From Beijerinckiaceae bacterium (lineage in GTDB: Bacteria > Pseudomonadota > Alphaproteobacteria > Rhizobiales > Beijerinckiaceae): DNA of 46,371 bases. Each line of letters begins with the position of its first letter. Position 1 is the stretch's first letter. The DNA is taken from contig CANMLK010000006.1 of the NCBI GenBank assembly GCA_947498445.1, positions 1 to 46,371 on the forward strand, given 5' to 3'. Shown piece after piece: positions 9,113-18,161 of the stretch. Both the position numbers and the translations under genes were made by a program. The notes under the pieces were generated by a model. The model did no database searches. It saw only the letters and a program-made list of their open reading frames with translations, and was not told the DNA's origin.

Positions 9113-10039
9113 CTAACCCTTGAGGCTGCGCACGCCCGCCGGCAGCGACATGCGAATAATTCGCGCCAGCTCGATGAGAGCCTTGGTGCGCGGGCTGCGC
9201 CGACGATGCACAAGTCGCACGCGCCGAAATGCGTGATCACCCGCCAGGGGGCGCGTGGCGAGCCGGTCCGTATCGGCGCGCCCACATTCAATTGCGAGCT
9301 GAGGCAGCAGCGTCACGCCCTGCCCCGCAGCTGTCAGATGAAGCAGCGTTTCTAGACTGGTTGCGCGCATGTCCGCCATCACCCCGCCGCCCACTTGCGG
9401 ATGACTGCATAATTCCAGCGCCTGTTCGCGCAGGCAGTGTCCATCTGTCAGCAGCAGAAGCGTCTTGGGATCGATGTCTTCAACCCTGATCTCCTTGCGC
9501 GCCACCAGCGGATGGTTGGAGGGCATCGCAACGAAAAACGGCTCGTCGTAAAGATCAATCGACACAAGCTCCGGCGCATCTTCGTTGGTCGCCAGGATTG
9601 CGGCGTCGAGTTTGCCCTCGATGACCTGCGGCACGATGTGCCCGGTCGTATCCTCCACCAGAACGAGCGGCGCGTTCGGCAGCTTCTCCGCCGTCAACGG
9701 CAAAACATAGGGCATGAGATAAGGCGCGATCGTGGGGATGATCCCAAGCCGAAGACGCCCGCTCAGCGGATCGCGATTGGCGCGGGCGGCGTCCACGATA
9801 TCCTGCGCTGCGGCAATGGCCCGGCGGGCATGAGCGATGGTCTGCTCGCCCGCCTCGGTCGGGCGGATCGTGCGCCCCACGCGGCTGAAGATCTCGATCC
9901 CCAGCTCTTGCTCCAGCTTGGCGATCTGCCCCGAAAGCGTCGGCTGGCTGACGTTGCACGCCTGCGCCGCATGTCCAAAATGGGCATGGTCGGCGACGGC
10001 GACGACATATTGAAGATCACGGAGGTTCATACGGGGCAT
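9113..10039 (-). CDS. oxyR: LysR-family hydrogen peroxide-inducible regulator, OxyR-like
   Basis: MNLRDLQYVVAVADHAHFGHAAQACNVSQPTLSGQIAKLEQELGIEIFSR; contains GHCLREQALELC, matching the OxyR redox cysteine pair spacing (C-x8-C). The track ORF starts at a TTG (10057); ATGs at 10039 or 10030 are more plausible. Confidence 0.9.
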   Translation of the reverse strand: MPRMNLRDLQYVVAVADHAHFGHAAQACNVSQPTLSGQIAKLEQELGIEIFSRVGRTIRPTEAGEQTIAHARRAIAAAQDIVDAARANRDPLSGRLRLGIIPTIAPYLMPYVLPLTAEKLPNAPLVLVEDTTGHIVPQVIEGKLDAAILATNEDAPELVSIDLYDEPFFVAMPSNHPLVARKEIRVEDIDPKTLLLLTDGHCLREQALELCSHPQVGGGVMADMRATSLETLLHLTAAGQGVTLLPQLAIECGRADTDRLATRPLAGDHAFRRVRLVHRRRSPRTKALIELARIIRMSLPAGVRSLKG

Positions 10040-10175
10040 TCCAATCGCTGTAGACAATTAGAATAACACCTTCGATAGGCAAAAACAATGCGAATGACCC
10101 GCCGGGCGTCTCTTGTGCGGCACCGAAGGCCCCGCTATAAGCCGCGCTTCTCCATTCATACGCAGGTCCAACGCC

Positions 10176-10598
10176 ATGGCGCTCGAACGCACGTTTTCCA
10201 TTATCAAGCCCGACGCGACCCGCCGCAATCTGACCGGCGCCGTCAACGCCAAGATCGAGCAGGCAGGCCTGCGCATCATCGCGCAAAAGCGCGTGCAGAT
10301 GACCCGCGAACAGGCCGAGACTTTCTACGGCGTGCATCGCGAGCGTCCCTTCTTTGGCGAACTGGTCGGGACGATGACTGCCGGCCCCGTGGTCGTGCAG
10401 GTTCTGGAAGGCGAAGGCGCTATCAAAAAATATCGCGACATCATGGGCGCGACGAACCCCGCCAACGCTGACGCCGGCACGATCCGCAAGGATTTCGCGT
10501 TGTCGGTTGGCGAAAACACCGTCCACGGCTCGGACGCGCCGGAGACAGCGGCGGTGGAAATCGCCCAGTGGTTCGCCGGAAATGAGATTGTTGGATAA
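10176..10598 (+). CDS. ndk: Nucleoside diphosphate kinase
   Basis: [60 protein letters not shown]...[40 protein letters not shown]. Start at ATG 10176 instead of upstream 10113. Confidence 0.97.
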   Translation: MALERTFSIIKPDATRRNLTGAVNAKIEQAGLRIIAQKRVQMTREQAETFYGVHRERPFFGELVGTMTAGPVVVQVLEGEGAIKKYRDIMGATNPANADAGTIRKDFALSVGENTVHGSDAPETAAVEIAQWFAGNEIVG

Positions 10599-10624
10599 GG
10601 CGAAATCGGAAAACGTTACATTGG

Positions 10625-10677
10625 CGAAGCTCAAATTATATTGAGCTTTGCCTGACGCGTCTGTGAATACAGACGCG
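10625..10677 (+). other. Two tandem stem-loops downstream of ndk
   Basis: AAGCTCAA-ATTATA-TTGAGCTT (10627-10648) and CGCGTCTGT-GAAT-ACAGACGCG (10656-10677): 8- and 9-bp perfect stems. Confidence 0.6.
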
Positions 10678-10692
10678 CGTATACCATGCTAA

Positions 10693-10725
10693 CCCTCCGT
10701 GCGTCGTTGCCCGGAGGGTTTTTAT
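10693..10725 (+). terminator. Intrinsic-terminator-like hairpin that also contains the Shine-Dalgarno of the next gene
   Basis: CCCTCCG-(12 nt)-CGGAGGG followed by TTTTTATT; GGAGG lies about 8 nt before ATG 10727. Confidence 0.65.
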
Positions 10726-10726
10726 T

Positions 10727-11125
10727 ATGTCGATCAATCGCCGTTCCTTTTTTGCAGCCGCTGTTGCTCTTTCTGCCGCAGCGCTTTTTTCTCCCGCTTC
10801 CGCCCAGGAGGCCTGGCCCTTCGAAATGAAGGCGTTTGAAAAAGCCAAAGCTGAAGGCAAGTCGATTTTCATTGACGTTGCCGCACCGTGGTGTCCCGTC
10901 TGTAAAAAGCAGGAACCGATCATCAACGGGCTTTTGAAAAAGTCCGAGTTCAAGAATCTGGAAGTCTTCAAGGTCGACTTCGACAACCAGAAGAACGAAC
11001 TGAAGGCTCTGGGCGTCGCTCGTCAGTCGACGCTCATCACGTTCAAGGGCGCGAAAGAAACCGGGCGCGCGGTCGGCATCACCGACCCCAAAGCGATCGA
11101 AGATCTGTTGCGCAGCGCGCTCTGA
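10727..11125 (+). CDS. Exported thioredoxin-fold protein (DsbD gamma-domain-like)
   Basis: 132 aa; N-terminal signal MSINRRSFFAAAVALSAAALFSPASAQ (RR motif, possible Tat), then KSIFIDVAAPWCPVCKKQEPIINGLL with a WCxxC active site. Confidence 0.88.
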   Translation: MSINRRSFFAAAVALSAAALFSPASAQEAWPFEMKAFEKAKAEGKSIFIDVAAPWCPVCKKQEPIINGLLKKSEFKNLEVFKVDFDNQKNELKALGVARQSTLITFKGAKETGRAVGITDPKAIEDLLRSAL

Positions 11126-11139
11126 GCAGGGCTTAATCT

Positions 11140-11856
11140 ATGGCTACCATCGGTTTAGCGTTTCTTGCGGGCGTCCTGTCGCTGCTTTCGCCGTGCGTTC
11201 TTCCGCTGGTGCCGATGGTGCTGGCGGCGGCCACGGGAGAACACAGGATGGGCCCTGCGGCGCTCGCCGCTGGCCTTGCGCTTTCATTCACGGCGATCGG
11301 CATTTTCATCGCCCTGTTCGGCTTCGCGCTCGGACTCGACGCGGATGTGTTCCGCGTCGCAGCCGCCGTGCTGATGATTGTCATCGGCGCGGTGCTGCTG
11401 GTCCCCGCCATGCAGGTGCGGCTTGCGGCTGCCGCAGGGCCCGCCGCGAACTGGACCGAACAGCGGTTCGGCAATTTCTCGACCTCGGGTCTCAGCGGCC
11501 AATTCGGCGTCGGGCTGCTGCTCGGCGCGGTATGGGCGCCCTGCGTCGGCCCAACGCTGGGCGCCGCGTCGCTTCTGGCGGCGCGCGGCGAAAACCTTGG
11601 GCAAGTCTCGCTCACCATGCTCGCCTTTGGCGTCGGCGCCGCCCTGCCCTTGCTGCTTTTGGGCTTTGCGTCGCGCGAAACAATCATGAGCTGGCGCGGC
11701 GAGCTGATGACAGGCGGCAAGGCCGGCAAGGCGATCATGGGCGCGCTGCTTGTTCTGGTCGGCGTCGCGATTCTCACCGGCTTCGACAAAAAAGTCGAAA
11801 CGATCCTGACACAGGCCGCGCCCGCATGGCTGATCGATCTGACGACGCGCTTCTGA
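11140..11856 (+). CDS. Cytochrome c biogenesis/thiol-disulfide transporter, CcdA/DsbD transmembrane domain family
   Basis: 238 aa, polytopic; AFLAGVLSLLSPCVLPLVPMVLA and GAVWAPCVGPTLGAA carry the two conserved TM cysteines. Confidence 0.92.
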   Translation: MATIGLAFLAGVLSLLSPCVLPLVPMVLAAATGEHRMGPAALAAGLALSFTAIGIFIALFGFALGLDADVFRVAAAVLMIVIGAVLLVPAMQVRLAAAAGPAANWTEQRFGNFSTSGLSGQFGVGLLLGAVWAPCVGPTLGAASLLAARGENLGQVSLTMLAFGVGAALPLLLLGFASRETIMSWRGELMTGGKAGKAIMGALLVLVGVAILTGFDKKVETILTQAAPAWLIDLTTRF

Positions 11857-11887
11857 TATTACTGAGACGTCCGCACTGGAGACGTCG

Positions 11888-13972
11888 ATGAACGCGCCGC
11901 CCACAATCGAACGCAAGCCCTCCGTCTGCCCGCATGATTGCCCCTCCGCCTGCGCGCTCGATGTCGAAGTCATCGACGGCAAGACCATCGGACGCGTTCA
12001 CGGCGCCAAGGACCAGACGTACACGGCCGGCGTCGTCTGCGCGAAAGTCGCGCGCTACGCCGAGCGGCTCTATCATCCTGACCGCCTGCTTTATCCCCAG
12101 CGCCGCACGGGAGCCAAAGGCTCAAATGCGTTTGAACGCATCACGTGGAATGAAGCCTTTGACGAGATTGCGCGCCGCTTTTTGCAAGCCGAGCGCGATT
12201 TTGGCGCGCAAAGCGTCTGGCTGAATTATTACGCAGGCACCATGGGCAAGGTGATGCGCGATGGCGTCAACCGCCTTGCGCACGCCAAGAAATACTCCCG
12301 CCATAATGGCACGATTTGCATCAACCTCGCGTGGCCCGGTTTCCTTGCCGGCACGGGCCTGATGGCCGGGCCCGACCCACGCGAAATGGCGAAAGCCGAT
12401 TGCGTCGTCATATGGGGCACGAACGCAGTCTCCACGCAGGTCAACGTCATGACGCACGCCATGCGCGCCCGTAAAGAGCGCGGCGCGAAGATCGTCGTCA
12501 TCGACATCTACGACAACGACACGATGAAACAGGCCGACATGGCGCTCTGCCTGCGCCCCGGCACGGACGGCGCGCTCGCCTGCGCGGTGATGCACGTGCT
12601 GTTTCGAGATAACCTTGCCGATTGGGAGTATCTCGACCGCTACACCGATGATCCCCACGGCCTGCAAGCGCATTTGCAAACGCGCACGCCGCAATGGGCC
12701 TCAAAGATTACGGGCCTGTCCGTTGAACAGATCGAGGCCTTCGCCCACCTTGTCGGCAAGACAAAGCGCACGTTTTTCCGGTTGGGCTATGGCTTTTCGC
12801 GCCAGCGTAACGGCTCTGTAAACATGCACGCGGCGTCGTGCATCGCGGCCGTCACTGGCGCGTGGAAATATGAAGGCGGCGGCGCGTTTCATAATAACGG
12901 CGCTATTTACAAATGGCGCCAGCCCTTGATCGACGGTTCCGATGTAGTCGACACGTCAACCCGCGCGCTGGACCAATCCCAGGTCGGCGCAATCCTCACG
13001 GGCGATGCGGCTGCGTTGCAGAATGGCCCGCCCGTGAAGGCGATGCTGATTCAGAACACCAATCCCATGTCCGTGGCGCCGGATCAAACAAAGGTGCGCG
13101 AAGGCTTTGCGCGCGATGATCTCTTCGTGGTCGTGCATGAGCAATTCATGACCGAGACAGCGCGCATGGCCGACATTGTTCTGCCCGCCACGATGTTTCT
13201 GGAACACGACGACGTCTACACCGGCGGCGGCCATTCCTACGTCGAGCTTGGGCAAAAACTTGTCGACGCGCCGGGGGAATGCCGCAGCAATCACGATGTT
13301 ATCTGCGAACTGGCGCGCCGCGTCGGGGCGCAGCATCCCGGCTTTACGAAGACGCCGCGCGAACTGATCGACGCCACGTTGCGTGAGATCGGCTGGGGCT
13401 CCTTTGATGAGCTCGCCAACATTAACTGGCGCGACGTTCAGGTTGATTTTGACGAGGCCCATTACATCCACGGCTTTGCGTGGCCGGACAAAAAGTTCCG
13501 TTTCAAGCCGCGCTGGAATGAAATCACGTTTCGCGGCGCGCTGTCGTCAAACTGGCGCGACATGCCTGAATGGCCCGATCACTGGGCCGTTATCGAGGAA
13601 GCGGACAAGACGCATCCCTTTCGCCTCGCCACATCGCCAGCGCGCTCGTTCCTCAACTCCACGTTCAACGAAACAGCCTCCTCGCGCGCGCGTGAAAGCC
13701 GACCTTGCGTCCTCGTTCACCCGCACGACGCGGCCATGCTCAAGATAGCGGACGGGGACAAGGTGATCCTTGGCAACACGCGCGGGCAAGTGCGCTTGCA
13801 CGCAAAGATATTCGAGGGGCTAAGGCCAGGCGTGCTGATCTCGGAAGGTATATGGCCGAACCACGCTTTTGAGGATGGCAAGGGGATCAACACGCTCACC
13901 GGCGCAGATTCCCCCGCACCCTACGGCGGCGCGGCTTTCCACGACAACAAGGTATGGTTGCGCAAGGCGTGA
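11888..13972 (+). CDS. Molybdopterin-dependent (bis-MGD) oxidoreductase with N-terminal 4Fe-4S site
   Basis: 694 aa; SVCPHDCPSACALDV...VVCAKVARYAERLYHPDRLLYPQRRTG, NPMSVAPDQ, DIVLPATMFLEHDD, and a C-terminal molydopterin dinucleotide-binding domain. Confidence 0.93.
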   Translation: MNAPPTIERKPSVCPHDCPSACALDVEVIDGKTIGRVHGAKDQTYTAGVVCAKVARYAERLYHPDRLLYPQRRTGAKGSNAFERITWNEAFDEIARRFLQAERDFGAQSVWLNYYAGTMGKVMRDGVNRLAHAKKYSRHNGTICINLAWPGFLAGTGLMAGPDPREMAKADCVVIWGTNAVSTQVNVMTHAMRARKERGAKIVVIDIYDNDTMKQADMALCLRPGTDGALACAVMHVLFRDNLADWEYLDRYTDDPHGLQAHLQTRTPQWASKITGLSVEQIEAFAHLVGKTKRTFFRLGYGFSRQRNGSVNMHAASCIAAVTGAWKYEGGGAFHNNGAIYKWRQPLIDGSDVVDTSTRALDQSQVGAILTGDAAALQNGPPVKAMLIQNTNPMSVAPDQTKVREGFARDDLFVVVHEQFMTETARMADIVLPATMFLEHDDVYTGGGHSYVELGQKLVDAPGECRSNHDVICELARRVGAQHPGFTKTPRELIDATLREIGWGSFDELANINWRDVQVDFDEAHYIHGFAWPDKKFRFKPRWNEITFRGALSSNWRDMPEWPDHWAVIEEADKTHPFRLATSPARSFLNSTFNETASSRARESRPCVLVHPHDAAMLKIADGDKVILGNTRGQVRLHAKIFEGLRPGVLISEGIWPNHAFEDGKGINTLTGADSPAPYGGAAFHDNKVWLRKA

Positions 13973-14023
13973 ATCGCGCCGTCATACGCGGGCTCGATCC
14001 GGGTATCCAGCAGGCGTGCGCAG

Positions 14024-15211
14024 CTACTTACGCACGCTCACAAACAGCAACAGCGCCACGAGCGCCGCCAGCGCGGCGAAGATCATCTCGGTGGCATAGA
14101 AGCCCCACGCGCCAATCATGAATGTTTGCAAAAGCGGCGTCGCGTAGATGCCCATGTAGAAGGTGGCGGTGCCGATAGCCTGCGGTCCGGCGCGCTCATT
14201 GGGCGCAAGCCCTTCGCCTAGCCAAGCGGAGACAACGGGGAACATGATCGCGTTGCCGACGCCGAACGCCACGCCGGCGAGTCCCATCACAAAGGCGTCA
14301 CGGGCAACAGCGATCAACACAAAGGACAGCGCATAAACAGCAAGGCTCGTCATCACCAGCTTGGGCGGCCGCATCGCCGAAAGCCAGCGCATGGCGATAA
14401 ATCGCACAGCCACCATGCCAATTGATGACGGCACGAAGAACGCGGCCAGCGTAATTGCGCGGGCATGCAAGTCCGTGGCGAGATAGCTGATGGAAAAACC
14501 GTAAAGCGCGCCGCCCGTCGTCACCGCGATATAGGGCAGAATGAACGCGCCGCGAAAAGCGCCGCTCAGCGCAAGTCCGCTCGCCTTGGCGCCGGGGGGA
14601 ACCGCACGCAGCCCCAGCGTCAGCAAAACGCCAATAACGCCCGGCGCCGCAGCCTGCGCAAACATCGCGCCCTCGCCCCAGTGACGCAGCGTCCACTCTC
14701 CAAGTGGCGGCGCAACAGCGGCGGCAAGCGGAATGCCTGCCGAGAAAATGGTGACAAGATAGACAAAGCGCGCGCGCGTGATGCGGCTTTGCACATACAC
14801 CATGGCGGCGGGCAAAAACAGTCCAACGCCCAGCGCCTGCACGACGCGCGAGATTGTTGCGAGAACGAAACTCTCGCGCGTAAACGTAAGCGAACAGAGG
14901 CCCACGACAGTCAGCACAATCGCCCAGCGCGCGGCCGACAAGGCGCCAAGGCGCGCAATGATAGCGCTGGAGAAAAACGCGGCGGCGATGGCGGGCGGCG
15001 CAAACAACGACAGCAGCAGCCCGATGCTGGGAAGCGCATGGCCAGAACGCTCGAAGACGATGGCGAGCAACGCCGAATAATTATGCGTGACGGAGAACAG
15101 GAACCCAGCCGCGCACATGGCGAAGAATTCACGCCTGCCCAGCGCATCGATAAAGCCGGCCTCAACGGCGCCGGCGTTCTGGCGCAGCGTTGCGGAATCT
15201 TGCGATGTCAC
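14024..15211 (-). CDS. Major facilitator superfamily transporter
   Basis: 395 aa, about 12 hydrophobic segments. GTG start overlaps the holC stop by 4 bp. Confidence 0.82.
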   Translation of the reverse strand: MTSQDSATLRQNAGAVEAGFIDALGRREFFAMCAAGFLFSVTHNYSALLAIVFERSGHALPSIGLLLSLFAPPAIAAAFFSSAIIARLGALSAARWAIVLTVVGLCSLTFTRESFVLATISRVVQALGVGLFLPAAMVYVQSRITRARFVYLVTIFSAGIPLAAAVAPPLGEWTLRHWGEGAMFAQAAAPGVIGVLLTLGLRAVPPGAKASGLALSGAFRGAFILPYIAVTTGGALYGFSISYLATDLHARAITLAAFFVPSSIGMVAVRFIAMRWLSAMRPPKLVMTSLAVYALSFVLIAVARDAFVMGLAGVAFGVGNAIMFPVVSAWLGEGLAPNERAGPQAIGTATFYMGIYATPLLQTFMIGAWGFYATEMIFAALAALVALLLFVSVRK

Positions 15212-15732
15212 TCGGGCGAGACCTTGGATGAGTCCTTGGATGAGTCCTTGGCTTCGGGCTTGTGCTCCGCCTTCTTTTCCCAGCCGCCGTTTTCATTTTG
15301 CTGCCAGTAGGACAGCGTATAATCAGCGTCCTTGAAGAATTTCCACTGCGCGCGCGCATCCGACAGCGCCTCTTCATCGTTGCCGTCAAACATCAGGATC
15401 AGGCGCTCGTAATCGTCAGCAAAACCGCTGGCCACCGCGTCATCAGCGCGGGCGCCATCTGCGAAAATTCGCATCGTCGCGCCGTTGGGGTTCTCGTCGC
15501 CGGTAGTGAGATAGACGGGTTGCAACTCGGCGTCGCCGTCGCGCGCAGCGCCATGCGGCAGGAATGAGTCTTCGCGATAAGTCCACAACGCGGCGTCGAG
15601 CGCGTCCACACGTTCGGGCGCGTTACATTGCACAACGATGCGCAAGCCGCGCGCCGCCGCTTTTTCGAGGAGTGCGGGAAGCACTTTGTCGAGCGGTTGG
15701 CGAACGAGGTGGTAGAACCAGACCTCAGGCAT
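15208..15732 (-). CDS. holC: DNA polymerase III subunit chi
   Basis: MPEVWFYHLVRQPLDKVLPALLEKAAARGLRIVVQCNAPERVDALDAALWTYREDSFLPHGAARDGDAELQPVYLTTGDENPNGA is chi-like. Start at ATG 15732; adjacent to the pepA region. Confidence 0.92.
   Translation of the reverse strand: MPEVWFYHLVRQPLDKVLPALLEKAAARGLRIVVQCNAPERVDALDAALWTYREDSFLPHGAARDGDAELQPVYLTTGDENPNGATMRIFADGARADDAVASGFADDYERLILMFDGNDEEALSDARAQWKFFKDADYTLSYWQQNENGGWEKKAEHKPEAKDSSKDSSKVSPE
15222..15251 (-). repeat. 12-bp tandem repeat inside the holC 3' end
   Basis: ccttggatgagt ccttggatgagt ccttgg (2.5 copies) encodes the repeated KDSSKDSSK near the C-terminus. Confidence 0.85.
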
Positions 15733-15736
15733 TGAG

Positions 15737-16288
15737 CTAGTCCACCGCGACGATGATGAAGGAGCGGTCGGCCAGCGTCCACACGACGCCGATCTCGCCC
15801 GCGCGCCCTGCATGGCGATCAACCTTGCCGGACACGAACACGTCGCCGCGTTCCTGCGACGCCCGCAGATATTCGGCGGCGTCGCCGGCCATGGCGCTGA
15901 CGGTCTGCGCCGCGCGCGCACGGGGCCAGCGCAGGGCTGCCATCGTGGCGGCGACCTGCATCCGGTTGAAGCCATCAATGAGGAGCGGCTGTGCCTGCTG
16001 CGGAATTTGCGCTTCGAACCGCACAAACTTGTCGCTGACGCAAATCATCCGTGCGTCCACGCCAAAACCGGTCACGACGTCGCGCGCCTCGCTGCCACCA
16101 GCCGCACCGCCGCGCGAAATCACCACGGGACGCACGAATTGCGCCTGCAGATCAGGAGCGGCCTTGACGAAAGCATCCATGAACGCGGTGCACGCCATCG
16201 CCGCCTGTGCGGGCGCGCCCGACACGGCGGTCAGAAATGCAGCGGCGAGCGCGGCGCGGGCCAAACGCATGGAAGCCCCCTTCAACAC
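15737..16288 (-). CDS. Hypothetical exported protein
   Basis: 183 aa with a clear signal peptide (MRLARAALAAAFLTAVSGAPAQAA). No family recognised. Between pepA and holC. Confidence 0.7.
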   Translation of the reverse strand: MLKGASMRLARAALAAAFLTAVSGAPAQAAMACTAFMDAFVKAAPDLQAQFVRPVVISRGGAAGGSEARDVVTGFGVDARMICVSDKFVRFEAQIPQQAQPLLIDGFNRMQVAATMAALRWPRARAAQTVSAMAGDAAEYLRASQERGDVFVSGKVDRHAGRAGEIGVVWTLADRSFIIVAVD

Positions 16289-16295
16289 AAAAACA

Positions 16296-17837
16296 TCACT
16301 TCTCGTAATGGTCCGCGACGAGCCTGTCGAGCAGGCGCACGCCCCAGCCCGACCCCCAGCTCTGGTTTATGTCGGTCGACGGCGAAGACATGCCGACACC
16401 CGCGATATCCAGATGCGCCCAGGGCTTCTTGTTGACAAAGCGTTGCAGAAATTGCGCGGCGGTAATGGAGCCCGCATGGCGCCCGCCCACATGCTTCATG
16501 TCCGCGAAACGTGAGTCCAGAAGCTTGTCGTAGGCTGGACCCAGCGGCATGCGCCATATCTTTTCCCCGGTCTCCTTGCCTGCTGCTGTCAGCCGTTCGG
16601 CGAGCTCGTCGTTGTTGGAGAACAGGCCCGCGTGTTCCGTGCCCAACGCAACGAGGATGGCGCCGGTGAGCGTCGCAAGATTGACCATGAACTGGGGATC
16701 GTACTGATCTTGAATGCGCCAGAGCACGTCAGCCAGAACAAGGCGGCCTTCCGCGTCCGTGTTGATGATCTCGACCGTCTGGCCAGAGAGCGTCTTTACA
16801 ATGTCGCCGGGGCGCTGGGCGTTGCCATCCGGCATGTTCTCCACAATACCGATGGCACCGATGGCGTTCACCTTCGCTTTGCGGCGGGCGAGCGTATGCA
16901 TCAGCCCGACAACGCAGGCGGCGCCCGCCATATCGCCCTTCATGTCCTCCATCCCGCCTGCGGGCTTGATCGAGATGCCGCCGGTGTCGAAGGTGACGCC
17001 CTTGCCGATGAAGGCGACGGGTTTCGTCTTTGCGTTCTTCGCGCCGTTCCAGCGCATGACGACGAAGCGGCTGTCGCGCACGGACCCCTGGCCGACGCCC
17101 AGAAGCGCGTTCATGCCGAGTTTCTGCATCTGCTTCACATCAAGGATTTCGATCTGCACCCCGACTTTTGTCAGGGCCTTAGCGCGCTTGGCGAACTCTT
17201 CCGGGTAAAGGACATTCGGCGGTTCGTTGACGAGATCGCGAGCGATGTTGATGCCCTCAGCGACCGCGTCAGCGTGATTGGACAGCTTCTTGGCGCCCGC
17301 AGGATCGGCCAGCGCGATTTTGATGCTCAGGGCGCCCTCCGGTTCAGCGTCGTCGCCCTTCTTGGTCTTGTAGAGATCAAACTTGTAGGCGCGCATGCGC
17401 ATGCCGAGCATCAAATCGGCGGCGGCGGAATCCGCTTTTTCGAGCTCATGGGGCATGTCGAACAGGACCACGGCCTCGCCCTTGCGCCCCAGCTTGCCCA
17501 TGACGTAGCCGCCAAGGCTCAACGCGTCTGAGGGCGCGGGGCTGGCCGGCGGCTCCTTCGCCGCTGCGCCGACTACAAGCAAGCGATCGAACTTCAGACC
17601 GTCAGGGCCCCAAAGTTCGAGCACGGACGACGCCTTGCCTTTGAAGGAGGCGGACGCCGCCGCCCGGCGGATGGATTCGAGGCTGTCTCCCAGAAGTTTG
17701 GTCGTCTGCGCTCCAAACGACAGATCCTTGCCGGCGAAAACGACGAGGGTGCGAGGCGACGCGGAGCCTTTTTTTGCCCGGGCAGACGAAGTTGCATCCT
17801 TGAAGGACACGAATTCCACGGCAAGCTTCGAATTCAT
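16296..17837 (-). CDS. pepA: Leucyl aminopeptidase (M17)
   Basis: 513 aa; [37 protein letters not shown] and [14 protein letters not shown] metal-binding motifs. Confidence 0.97.
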   Translation of the reverse strand: MNSKLAVEFVSFKDATSSARAKKGSASPRTLVVFAGKDLSFGAQTTKLLGDSLESIRRAAASASFKGKASSVLELWGPDGLKFDRLLVVGAAAKEPPASPAPSDALSLGGYVMGKLGRKGEAVVLFDMPHELEKADSAAADLMLGMRMRAYKFDLYKTKKGDDAEPEGALSIKIALADPAGAKKLSNHADAVAEGINIARDLVNEPPNVLYPEEFAKRAKALTKVGVQIEILDVKQMQKLGMNALLGVGQGSVRDSRFVVMRWNGAKNAKTKPVAFIGKGVTFDTGGISIKPAGGMEDMKGDMAGAACVVGLMHTLARRKAKVNAIGAIGIVENMPDGNAQRPGDIVKTLSGQTVEIINTDAEGRLVLADVLWRIQDQYDPQFMVNLATLTGAILVALGTEHAGLFSNNDELAERLTAAGKETGEKIWRMPLGPAYDKLLDSRFADMKHVGGRHAGSITAAQFLQRFVNKKPWAHLDIAGVGMSSPSTDINQSWGSGWGVRLLDRLVADHYEK

Positions 17838-18161
17838 TGCGTTCCTCTCGGCAGTCTTGTCGGCGTTCCTGTCGCGGCGCGACGCACACCTTCATCATGT
17901 CACGGCCCCGGTCCGTTGCAATGGCGCAGGGCGTGTTGTGAAAACTTGTACGCCATTTTCGCCGAACATGATCCTCACCCCGTGGGCGATTGTGATCGAC
18001 GAGCTGACGCGACCCCGCCGGGCGGTGCGCAGATGCATCACGCGCGCCCTTAATTTCGCCAGACGCGTGCATAAGGTAACAGAAGAGGCGGCGACGTTCG
18101 CGTCGGGGCCCGAGGCGCCGTATAATAAACGCGATTCCTGAGGAAGTGGAACCGGGACGGA

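Noticed and set aside
10040-10175. Canonical OxyR binding site between oxyR and ndk
   Set aside because: A few ATAG/CTAT-like half-sites are present (e.g. gtagacaattagaataacaccttcgatag), but spacing and symmetry do not support a confident call by eye.
18121-18126. TATAAT hexamer upstream of lptF as a promoter
   Set aside because: No convincing -35 element at the expected spacing; not enough evidence to list it as a feature.
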